Assembly: GCA_036795455.1 (NCBI GenBank)
Contig: DAIRET010000132.1
Location: forward strand, 1 to 8,322
DNA length: 8,322 nt
Direction: 5' to 3'
Origin: DAIRET01 sp036795455
GTDB taxonomy: Bacteria > Bacteroidota > Ignavibacteria > Ignavibacteriales > Ignavibacteriaceae
Shown: positions 1 to 6,656 of the stretch, piece by piece
Layout of the letters: each line of letters opens with the position of its first letter
Numbering within the stretch: the stretch's first letter is position 1
Program-made: the position numbers and the translations under genes
The notes under the pieces: generated by a model
Seen by the model: only the letters and a program-made list of their open reading frames with translations
Told to the model about the DNA's origin: nothing
Databases searched by the model: none

Positions 1-1
1 T

Positions 2-682
2 GAAAATCCATCTATGGCATCAACTATTAACATAAGGAGTAATTACTTCTATAGTGAAAGTGAATCTTTCAGTTTTGCTACCGTTGAATATACTGATCCA
101 AATTCATATTCATACAAAATAGTAGATGCTTCAGGCACTGCTTTGGATCAGGGACAGGGAGCTATTGTAAAACTTGATAAAGTATTATCCGAGTATACTA
201 ACGTAGGCAAAACAATTACTATCCAGGGTTTTTACGAAAACAGCCCGATTTATTATAAGAATAACGATGGCGGTTCTCCGAAAAAATCCGAATGGCAAAT
301 TACAATTGACCGTCCGAATCTGACAATGTTCAGCGGCTGGATTGAAGCAACCAAAGAAAATGAAAACACCGAATGGTTGATAAGCATCTACAATAATATG
401 AGTAAGATGTTCTTATTCGGCTACATGGGTGTACGTCCGGGAGGTTTTGTTTTTGCGAAACCGGAAATAAGAAATTTGCAGGTTACTTCCGACCCGCCGG
501 GATTTTTAGCTGGTTCGATGGTTGGTGCTTTTGGTGTGTTCCCAACTGTAAACATAAATGTTAGCGAAGACTTTATGAATACTCTGGAAGTCGGTGGTGA
601 AGTTGACGTTAAACTTACCATCTCTTTCAGAACACAGTTTGAACAAATTAGAAAAGAATTTCGTGCTACTGTAATTAAATAA
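2..682 (+). CDS. Hypothetical beta-rich protein, probably 5'-truncated by the window edge
   Basis: I do not recognise this protein. The reading frame is open to the first bases of the window (E-N-P-S precede the first Met, at 14). That Met has no convincing ribosome binding site and no signal peptide follows it, so the real start is probably upstream and only the C-terminal ~226 residues are seen. If translation does begin at 14, the product is 222 aa. The visible part contains no cysteine and is dominated by alternating polar/hydrophobic stretches typical of beta-sandwich domains. The first ~85 residues (F-A-T-V-E-Y ... K-I-V-D-A-S-G ... T-I-T-I-Q-G-F-Y) resemble one Ig-like fold. The rest (G-W-I-E-A-T-K ... 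F-R-A-T-V-I-K) could be a second beta domain. No catalytic motif, C-terminal sorting domain or membrane segment is visible. A hairpin directly follows the stop, so it probably ends a transcription unit separate from the downstream cassette. An extracytoplasmic location is a guess. Confidence 0.7.
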   Translation, partial: ENPSMASTINIRSNYFYSESESFSFATVEYTDPNSYSYKIVDASGTALDQGQGAIVKLDKVLSEYTNVGKTITIQGFYENSPIYYKNNDGGSPKKSEWQITIDRPNLTMFSGWIEATKENENTEWLISIYNNMSKMFLFGYMGVRPGGFVFAKPEIRNLQVTSDPPGFLAGSMVGAFGVFPTVNINVSEDFMNTLEVGGEVDVKLTISFRTQFEQIRKEFRATVIK

Positions 683-716
683 CTTTCGGGGCATTAGTCC
701 CCGGTAAGTTCGTTTT
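681..716 (+). terminator. Probable intrinsic terminator after the first gene
   Basis: An imperfect hairpin begins at the stop codon. AACTT (681-685) pairs with AAGTT (706-710), and CGGGG (687-691) pairs with CCCCG (699-703), around a 7-nt loop (692-698) with a small internal bulge. CGTTTT and then a short T-rich stretch follow. The GC-rich inner stem in AT-rich DNA, placed between two genes, fits a Rho-independent terminator, although the U-tract is short. It would separate the first gene from the A1-B1-A2-B2 unit, whose promoter would then lie in 711-742. I could not identify promoter boxes there. Confidence 0.5.
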
Positions 717-742
717 AAGTTTCATTAACAATTAGGGTCTGA

Positions 743-2260
743 ATGATGATTAAGAGACTATTTTTATTTTGTTTTATTATCCTTTTAAGTACATCATATT
801 CGCAGCAGTTAGATGATTATTTCAAGAAGATCGATCTAAAACTGAAGAAGGATAAAAAGTATCTGAATCTTTTCTATTGCGATTTCAGTGCTGACCAGAT
901 AAATGAATATCTTGGTACAATTCCAACTTTTCAGCGTACTGATGAAAAGAGTGATTTTCAATTTCAGGTTAAAGATAACATTACATATAGAATTGTTTTC
1001 TTAAAGGAAGGAATAGGAATTGATTCAGCTATTATTCTTTTTGTTGATGAGATTGAAAATAAATCTGCTTCCGGCGAATCATTCTTCGGTGAAAGCAGCG
1101 GCGGTCCTCAAATTGATACTACGAGAGTTCTAAATTTTAAAGATGTGTATTCCTTAAAACTTAACGATGCTGCCAAGTATGATCAACTTTTCCGGTTTGT
1201 TAATAATTATATTAAACAAAGCGAAGATGAAAACGTACCCTCTTTACTGGGAATAACACCGGATACGGATATAAAAACAAGTCTCGGTATGTCTTCAAGA
1301 GATAATACCGACTACCTCAATTATATGCGTGCAAACCATATTCACTGGTATCCCCGCGAACAAGCCGAAAAGAAAGGAAGACGCGGTGAACAAGCTGTAG
1401 TGAAAACGCCTTTCCGTATTGACGCAAGTTTAAGCATGATACATTTTTCGCACGAGATCATGGACTTTGCTCTCGGCGGTGCTTCAGTTGAATTAGGATT
1501 TACTGAAAGAGTACTCAACCTGCTCCCCTACCAAGCAATGGCTTTAACAGGGGGTTTCAGAACACTCGTTTCCTTAACGGATAAAAAGACAGATATTTCA
1601 AATTCGCTGATCGTAGACGCCAGGTTCATCGGGAAAATAAAAATGAACACTTCAAGTTTGGCTACAAATCTTCCTTATCATCAAGCAGACAAACCGAGAC
1701 TTAACGTAGGAACTGCGGCTGGTTTCGATATTAACATCACGAGACCATTTGAAATGCCTTTCTTGAATTTATATGTTGCTATGGGTGGTCCTGCATATTC
1801 CAGCCCTGCAGTAAAACTGGGAACAAAAACAAATCCATATGCATACTTCACATTTACACAGGCTGAAGCTTTAATGTCGTTTTACTGGAATACAAGTGAA
1901 AAAATGGTTAGCAGATTGAGGGTTGATGTCGGCATAGGTTACTACGATATTTGGAAAGCAAATTATAAAGGAACTGCTAAAAATGCCTCTACTAAAGAAC
2001 TTATTCAGGATAAGATAATGCCGGTTGTTGGTTTCCATTTTAATTTCGTTCCCGATAATAGCGAGCTCTTCGGGGCAAAATTGAGAGTTTTTGATAGTCA
2101 GGCTACTCTTACTGCTTGGTTGAAGTTACTGGAATTTTCAGGTAATCATGTAATCCGTTTTGAAGGGACTTACATGAGCGAACCTTTTGCCAGAAAACTT
2201 AGAGACTGGGAAACTAAAGGAGGAGCGATTCTTCAAGTTAGATACCGGTATGGTTATTAA
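743..2260 (+). CDS. Predicted outer-membrane protein, family A copy 1 (unknown function)
   Basis: Unrecognised family, 505 aa. A Sec signal peptide is clear: basic M-M-I-K-R, a hydrophobic core, and probable cleavage after S-Y-S (about residue 20, before Q-Q-L-D-D). Residues ~21-204 form a mixed alpha/beta, periplasmic-looking region. It carries the segments shared with the paralogue at 3676: G-E-S-F-F-G (111-116), G-P-Q-I-D-T-T (121-127), V-L-N-F-K-D (129-134), L-L-G-I (168-171) and N-x-x-H-x-Y-P (198-204). A basic low-complexity linker (205-222, with K-K-G-R-R-G) follows. Residues ~223-505 are rich in amphipathic beta strands and end R-Y-R-Y-G-Y, a terminal aromatic as in proteins assembled by the BAM machinery. 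An outer-membrane barrel with an N-terminal periplasmic domain is my inference. No TonB box, plug domain or OmpA-type peptidoglycan motif is visible. Two adjacent ATGs (743, 746) could both start it; upstream only a weak TAGGG (733-737) is seen. First gene of the cassette, 22 nt before B1. Confidence 0.85.
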   Translation: MMIKRLFLFCFIILLSTSYSQQLDDYFKKIDLKLKKDKKYLNLFYCDFSADQINEYLGTIPTFQRTDEKSDFQFQVKDNITYRIVFLKEGIGIDSAIILFVDEIENKSASGESFFGESSGGPQIDTTRVLNFKDVYSLKLNDAAKYDQLFRFVNNYIKQSEDENVPSLLGITPDTDIKTSLGMSSRDNTDYLNYMRANHIHWYPREQAEKKGRRGEQAVVKTPFRIDASLSMIHFSHEIMDFALGGASVELGFTERVLNLLPYQAMALTGGFRTLVSLTDKKTDISNSLIVDARFIGKIKMNTSSLATNLPYHQADKPRLNVGTAAGFDINITRPFEMPFLNLYVAMGGPAYSSPAVKLGTKTNPYAYFTFTQAEALMSFYWNTSEKMVSRLRVDVGIGYYDIWKANYKGTAKNASTKELIQDKIMPVVGFHFNFVPDNSELFGAKLRVFDSQATLTAWLKLLEFSGNHVIRFEGTYMSEPFARKLRDWETKGGAILQVRYRYGY

Positions 2261-2265
2261 ACATT

Positions 2266-2272
2266 AAAAGGA
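2266..2272 (+). promoter_or_regulatory. Ribosome binding site of B1
   Basis: AAAAGGA lies 10 nt before the ATG at 2283, in the 22-nt gap after A1. It is the clearest Shine-Dalgarno match among the four cassette genes. A2 and B2 have none that is obvious, so they may depend on translational coupling. Confidence 0.55.
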
Positions 2273-2282
2273 TAGAGCTATT

Positions 2283-3668
2283 ATGAAAAAATTATACTTT
2301 GTACTTCTGTTATTAATAATTCCCTTTTCCCTGGTTAAAGCCCAGGACAATAGGGAAACGTTAACCGATCTCAAGAAGATTTATGAAAGCCTTGAGTATA
2401 ACACTATCGCTTTTGATGATTTAAAACAAAAGTGGATTATTAACGATCCTCTATTTATTAGGGAAATATTCAATAGATTTGTTGTAAGAGATGCTTTACG
2501 CCTTAATGAAGCCAAGGTTGATATTGAAACCGTGAAAAAATTGACCCAGCAGATTTATGATGGTGTTGTTGTAATTGATTTACGAAAAAGGTATTACGAT
2601 AGTGAAGTCGAACTTTTTGCCTTCATAAATGTAGATGAAATAGGAAAAGAAGAACCCAAATATCTTTTCGACCCGATTATTGATGGTTTTTACCTACGTG
2701 AAATTATCGGCGGTGCTTTATACGAAAGAGTTAAAGTTGAAGGTTACTTCTTAAGCGATATTACAAAGAAAATCTATGATGTTAAACCGGGATACTTTTT
2801 TGATGTAAAACTAAATCTTTTAGAACCGGAAGTAATGTTCTGGAATACAACCTCCGATTACAGAAATAAATATCTCCTTTCTCTTTTCGGTATGTGGGGT
2901 AATGATAGAATTTTTATTCCGGGTTGGTATTCAAAAGAATACGTTGCCGGGTTAAAATTAACATATTATAAAACTATAAGTCAAAACCCGAAAAATTTTA
3001 CTTACAGTGTTTCAGTCGGAGCTTCATTACCTTCAGGAAGACCTTTTGTAGGTGATAAAACATACAAACCTTTGTTTATTTCCGGGAAAAGCCTTTATTT
3101 TAACATTATCGGTGATCCGTTAAAATTTGTTTTCGATGATTTTGAGGATTTCCAGGTGATGCTTGAAGTAAAGTACACAATGGACGATTATGCTAAGAAG
3201 GATTACGGAATAACTGATTCGCTGGATTTTTATTCAAATAGAACATACTTCAATATAGAAGCAAAAAAACGGAACCTCTTCAACCTGTTCGATTTCGGTC
3301 AGTTTGAAATAGGACTTGGAGTTAGCAATCCGGATATCAACTGGTACAGAATTACAAAGAGAAATGCAAAAGTAATCGATTTGGAAGCCGGTAAAAAAGA
3401 ATGGACTGATAAGTTTAATCATCATGTTTATTTAGACCTCGGTGCAGTTAGAACCGGTGGATTGATTCAGCATAGTACCAACTTTATAATTTCTCATAAT
3501 TTGAAAGACGGAGGTTATTTCGGATTAAAAACCCAGGTAATGCTTAGTGAAAATTTCGGCTTTGATGTTAGAATTTTCAGCATGTACGGAACCGAAAAGA
3601 AAAAAATGGCTCCGTGGCGTGAAGATTCATACTTAGTTTTTTCTCCGATTATAAGAATTAACTACTAG
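2283..3668 (+). CDS. Predicted envelope beta-barrel protein, family B copy 1 (unknown function)
   Basis: Unrecognised family, 461 aa. The signal peptide is textbook: M-K-K, a leucine-rich core, and V-K-A then Q-D, with cleavage near residue 20. An N-terminal, partly helical region (~25-115) carries Y-E-S-L-E-Y (34-39), A-F-D-D-L-K-Q-K-W (43-51), D-P-L-F-I-R-E-I-F-N-R-F (55-66) and L-R-K-R-Y-Y-D (100-106). The middle holds E-P-E-V-M-F-W-N (181-188) and a Trp/Gly-rich core G-M-W-G-N-D-R-I-F-I-P-G-W-Y (203-216). From ~220 on, beta strands alternate up to the end L-V-F-S-P-I-I-R-I-N-Y, whose terminal Tyr suits an outer-membrane barrel. All these blocks recur in the gene at 5189. By hand count, 27 of 41 residues are identical between 34-74 here and 44-84 there. 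No enzyme active site is evident. It always follows a family A gene in this window, which suggests a partner role, but function is unknown. Confidence 0.85.
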   Translation: MKKLYFVLLLLIIPFSLVKAQDNRETLTDLKKIYESLEYNTIAFDDLKQKWIINDPLFIREIFNRFVVRDALRLNEAKVDIETVKKLTQQIYDGVVVIDLRKRYYDSEVELFAFINVDEIGKEEPKYLFDPIIDGFYLREIIGGALYERVKVEGYFLSDITKKIYDVKPGYFFDVKLNLLEPEVMFWNTTSDYRNKYLLSLFGMWGNDRIFIPGWYSKEYVAGLKLTYYKTISQNPKNFTYSVSVGASLPSGRPFVGDKTYKPLFISGKSLYFNIIGDPLKFVFDDFEDFQVMLEVKYTMDDYAKKDYGITDSLDFYSNRTYFNIEAKKRNLFNLFDFGQFEIGLGVSNPDINWYRITKRNAKVIDLEAGKKEWTDKFNHHVYLDLGAVRTGGLIQHSTNFIISHNLKDGGYFGLKTQVMLSENFGFDVRIFSMYGTEKKKMAPWREDSYLVFSPIIRINY

Positions 3669-3675
3669 TTCCGAA

Positions 3676-5199
3676 ATGGAAAAGTATGTTATAAAACTTT
3701 GGTTAACGATTTTATTTATCGTTATTTCCGGGGGAAGTCTTTATCCGCAAAGCCTTCCCCTTGATGACCTGTATTCCAGAATCCAAAACAAGCTGAAAGA
3801 GGATAAAAGCTATCTGAATATTCATTCTGTACCTCTACAACTGAAAGACGGAGAAATACAGAATCTTCAAAACATTCCACGCAGTGATGAAAAAGCACCT
3901 TTCAGTTTTCAAATATCGGACAACACTACTTACAATATCATTTTCTTAAAAGAAGCTATTGAGGTTGATTCAATTAATGTTTTATTTGTAAACGAAATAA
4001 CAGATAAAGCAGCAGCCGGTGAAACGTTTTTTGGAGATGCAGGTTCGGGTCCTCAAATTGATACTACAATAGTTCTCACATTTAAGGACATTCAAGAACT
4101 TTATTTCTATAATAAAGAGAAGTATGATTTTTTCTTTAATTATGTAAAAACTTACTTAAAAGAGGATGAGGCACGTTCATTATTAGGGATCAACGTTGAT
4201 GAAGATATAAAGAAGAGTAAAGGGATTTCGAGTACAAACAATCTTGACTTTCTCAACTTTATGCGAGTTAATTATAACCACAGATATCCAAAACCTGCTT
4301 TACAAAAACGGGCTGGTCGTTCAAGAAGAGGAGCTACAACTGAACAATCCGCTACTTCAATGCAAATCGATGCTACTTTTACAAGTGTCAGTTTTTTCCA
4401 TGAAACTCTCGACTTTGGATTCAGTACTCTAAGTGGTGAAGTAAGCCTCGGCAATAGAGTATTGAATATTCACCCGATGCAATCGATGACATTAAAGGGC
4501 GGTTTACGTTTTTTGATTAGCGTTTCTGAAGATAACCAGGACCTTGATAACGATTTTCTTCTTGATGCCAAACTGATGGGAAGAATGCGTTTGAATACGG
4601 CAAGTTTTGCCGATAAAGTTCCTTTCCTATTTATCAAAAAACCGAAATTAAATGTAGGCTCCGGGTTGATAGTTGACCTTAGTGCAACAAGGTTATTCGG
4701 GCTTCCGTTTTTGAATTTTTATATAGCAACCGGTTCGCAAGAACTTGAAAAGCCATATGTTCAGTTCGGAACGAATGATAGTTCAGTTGCTTATTATTCA
4801 TCCCAGCAATGGGAAGCTTCAATGTCTTTTTTCTGGAATAGCAACGAAGCTTTAACACTACGTTTCCGGATGGACCTTGGTGCTGCAAATTATAACGTGA
4901 TAGAGTTTTTATACAAAAACGGGATTTCAAAAAAATTAGTTTTCAACCAGATCCAGCCGTTTGTTTCTTTCCACATGAATTTTGCACCGAAGAACAACGA
5001 TTTTCTCGGAACGAATTTTAGGTATTTCGACGGGCAGTTAAGTTTTAATTTTTGGTTGAAGCTTTTTGAACTACCACCCGAACATACTTTCAGGTTCGAA
5101 ACGTTTTATATCACCGCTCCCCTTTTCAGGTCCGTACGGCCATGGGAGCTTGAAGAAGGTACATCATTAATTCAAATAAGATATAGATATGGATTCTAA
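3676..5199 (+). CDS. Predicted outer-membrane protein, family A copy 2 (unknown function)
   Basis: Paralogue of the 743-2260 gene with nearly the same length (507 aa) and architecture. The signal peptide has a hydrophobic core at ~6-20 and likely cleavage around Y-P-Q/S (residues 23-26). The conserved N-terminal region keeps G-E-T-F-F-G (115-120), G-P-Q-I-D-T-T (125-131), V-L-T-F-K-D (133-138), L-L-G-I (169-172) and N-x-x-H-x-Y-P (199-205). A longer basic linker follows (206-229, with K-R-A-G-R-S-R-R-G). Then comes a beta-rich region ending I-R-Y-R-Y-G-F, again a terminal aromatic. The barrel region is alignable but clearly more diverged than the conserved N-terminal blocks. The gene starts only 7 nt after the B1 stop. 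No Shine-Dalgarno sequence is seen, so translation may be coupled to B1. The 3' end overlaps the start of B2 by 11 nt. Function unknown; an outer-membrane location is inferred. Confidence 0.85.
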   Translation: MEKYVIKLWLTILFIVISGGSLYPQSLPLDDLYSRIQNKLKEDKSYLNIHSVPLQLKDGEIQNLQNIPRSDEKAPFSFQISDNTTYNIIFLKEAIEVDSINVLFVNEITDKAAAGETFFGDAGSGPQIDTTIVLTFKDIQELYFYNKEKYDFFFNYVKTYLKEDEARSLLGINVDEDIKKSKGISSTNNLDFLNFMRVNYNHRYPKPALQKRAGRSRRGATTEQSATSMQIDATFTSVSFFHETLDFGFSTLSGEVSLGNRVLNIHPMQSMTLKGGLRFLISVSEDNQDLDNDFLLDAKLMGRMRLNTASFADKVPFLFIKKPKLNVGSGLIVDLSATRLFGLPFLNFYIATGSQELEKPYVQFGTNDSSVAYYSSQQWEASMSFFWNSNEALTLRFRMDLGAANYNVIEFLYKNGISKKLVFNQIQPFVSFHMNFAPKNNDFLGTNFRYFDGQLSFNFWLKLFELPPEHTFRFETFYITAPLFRSVRPWELEEGTSLIQIRYRYGF

Positions 5200-6610
5200 C
5201 AAAGTTTTTAAATCGTTGTATATTTTTGCCTTCTGCATTTTACTATTAGCGGCAGAAAACATTTTTCCGCAAACCGAACCGGATTCTGTTAATAAATATA
5301 ATAGGATCAACAAGATTTACAGAAGTCTGGAATACCCTACAACTGCTTTTGATGATTTTAAACAAACATGGGTTGTAACCGACCCAATTTTTGTAAGAGA
5401 AATCTACAACAGATTTATTGTAAAAAATGCTTTAAGGTTGGAAGGAAGTAAACCCACTCTTGAAGAATTAAGAGAGAAATCGAAAGATATTTACCAGGGT
5501 AAGGTCTTTATCGAATTACGCAGACGGTATTATGATGATGAGATTGAACTTTTAAGATTCTTTTCCGAATCAAAACTAAGTTCTTTGGATAGCTCCGACT
5601 ACTTCTTTGATCCTACCGAGGATTTTGTATTTATCCGGGACATATTAGGTAAGCCGTTATATGAGGATCTTAAAAAGCAGTTTTATGCTTTAAATGACCT
5701 CACAAAATCGGATTACGACAGTAAATATGCATACGGGTTCGATATTTATATGCACTTTCTTGAACCGGAGTTAATGTTCTGGAACGTAACCACCGACAAT
5801 AAAAATAAATTTTTAGTTTCATTAATTGGTAGATGGGGCAACGATCTACTATGTATTCCCGGCTGGTATTATCCAAGTTATATCGCCGGAGTAAAAGTTA
5901 CTTATATAGATTATCTAATTAATAATCGTCCAAACAATTCTTACATACTTGAAGTTGGAACCGGATTAGCAGCACGGCAACCTCTTTTAGGTTTAGATAA
6001 TGACGATATTGGAAAGAGGTTGTATCATTCCGGCAGTAACCTGTATTTCAAAGCTTTCGGTAACCCGCTTAGATTAATCGACGAATCACTTAAAGATTTT
6101 GAAATCCGTTTGGAAGGGCTTATTAGCTTAAATAGATTTAAAGTTGGTGATGTTGGTGTTGACTATCTTACAAAGTTCAACACAGTCCGTAATTCATTTC
6201 TATTATTTGTAAAGAAGAAAGAATTACTCAGTTTTTCGGATGTTGGTTCGCTTTCTGCCGGGTTAGGTTTAGGTTCTTTTGATGTATACTATTACTTATT
6301 AGACCCTGACCTTACGCAATTGAAAGATTTAAAAGCCGGTTCTAAGGGAGCTTTCAAAAATGCGGTATTTGCCGAGGTTGGTGTAAATGGTGAAGGTGGT
6401 TTATTGCAATACAATGCTTCCACTATCATTAATTATAACTTTACCGAAAGCTATGGATACGTCGGTCTAAAAATGTTTTTTATGCTGACTAATTCAATTG
6501 GTTTTGACTTCAGATATTTCACTTCATATCGAACGTCAACAAAAGCTTTGCCGGTTTACCGCAATGAAAACTACTTAGTTTTTTCACCGGTAATTCGTAT
6601 TAATTATTAA
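5189..6610 (+). CDS. Predicted envelope beta-barrel protein, family B copy 2 (unknown function)
   Basis: Paralogue of the 2283-3668 gene, 473 aa. The ATG at 5189 lies inside the last codons of A2 (11-nt overlap, different frame). It is preferred because the next residues (M-D-S-N-K-V-F-K, then a hydrophobic core at 9-22 and F-P-Q near 28) form a complete signal peptide. The family B blocks are all present: Y-R-S-L-E-Y (44-49), A-F-D-D-F-K-Q-T-W (53-61), D-P-I-F-V-R-E-I-Y-N-R-F (65-76), L-R-R-R-Y-Y-D (110-116), E-P-E-L-M-F-W-N (192-199) and G-R-W-G-N-D-L-L-C-I-P-G-W-Y (214-227). The C-terminus L-V-F-S-P-V-I-R-I-N-Y matches B1 except for one conservative change. Cys16 sits mid-hydrophobic core, so it is not a lipobox. 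Likely an outer-membrane partner of A2. The biochemical role is unknown. Confidence 0.85.
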   Translation: MDSNKVFKSLYIFAFCILLLAAENIFPQTEPDSVNKYNRINKIYRSLEYPTTAFDDFKQTWVVTDPIFVREIYNRFIVKNALRLEGSKPTLEELREKSKDIYQGKVFIELRRRYYDDEIELLRFFSESKLSSLDSSDYFFDPTEDFVFIRDILGKPLYEDLKKQFYALNDLTKSDYDSKYAYGFDIYMHFLEPELMFWNVTTDNKNKFLVSLIGRWGNDLLCIPGWYYPSYIAGVKVTYIDYLINNRPNNSYILEVGTGLAARQPLLGLDNDDIGKRLYHSGSNLYFKAFGNPLRLIDESLKDFEIRLEGLISLNRFKVGDVGVDYLTKFNTVRNSFLLFVKKKELLSFSDVGSLSAGLGLGSFDVYYYLLDPDLTQLKDLKAGSKGAFKNAVFAEVGVNGEGGLLQYNASTIINYNFTESYGYVGLKMFFMLTNSIGFDFRYFTSYRTSTKALPVYRNENYLVFSPVIRINY

Positions 6611-6620
6611 CAAATAATTA
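6601..6620. repeat. AT-only inverted repeat between B2 and the repeat-protein gene
   Basis: Two perfect 8-base arms (6601-6608 and 6613-6620) flank a 4-base spacer and overlap the B2 stop codon. The arms contain no G or C and no T-tract follows, so a terminator is unlikely. An operator or a chance palindrome in AT-rich DNA are both possible. Confidence 0.35.
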
Positions 6621-6633
6621 CACATTTCCGTTT

Positions 6634-6644
6634 GGGGGGGGAGG
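6634..6644 (+). promoter_or_regulatory. Ribosome binding site embedded in a run of eight G
   Basis: Eight consecutive G (6634-6641) followed by AGG give a strong GGAGG-type site (6640-6644), 12 nt before the ATG at 6657. This is far stronger than the sites of the upstream genes and supports that start. The homopolymer is unusual in such AT-rich DNA and could change length by slippage. Confidence 0.6.
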
Positions 6645-6656
6645 TAAACTAAAACT

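Larger units (their letters stand above)
743..6610 (+). repeat. Tandem duplication of a two-gene A-B cassette
   Basis: Unit 1 (743-3668) and unit 2 (3676-6610) have the same gene order, orientation and near-identical gene lengths. A start to A start is 2933 bp; B start to B start is 2906 bp. DNA is well diverged overall, but short islands stay almost identical. A 20-base exact match links 1103-1122 with 4048-4067, in the G-P-Q-I-D-T-T codons. A 22-base match with one difference lies in the A-F-D-D-x-K-Q codons of B1 (from 2409) and B2 (from 5345). The duplication is therefore old and both copies keep intact frames, so both appear to be under selection. Confidence 0.85.

Noticed and set aside
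4679..4930. Open frame of 83 codons on the minus strand inside A2
   Set aside because: Antisense to a well-supported gene that has a paralogue; no binding site or recognisable protein features.
743..6610. TonB-dependent receptor / SusC-SusD-like pair
   Set aside because: The alternating gene pair invites the comparison, but the A proteins (~505 aa) are much shorter than SusC-type receptors, no plug domain or TonB box is visible, and the B proteins lack a lipoprotein signal and SusD-like features.
743..6610. Composite transposon as the cause of the duplication
   Set aside because: No transposase, terminal inverted repeats or flanking direct repeats are seen at the unit borders; simple tandem duplication explains the layout.
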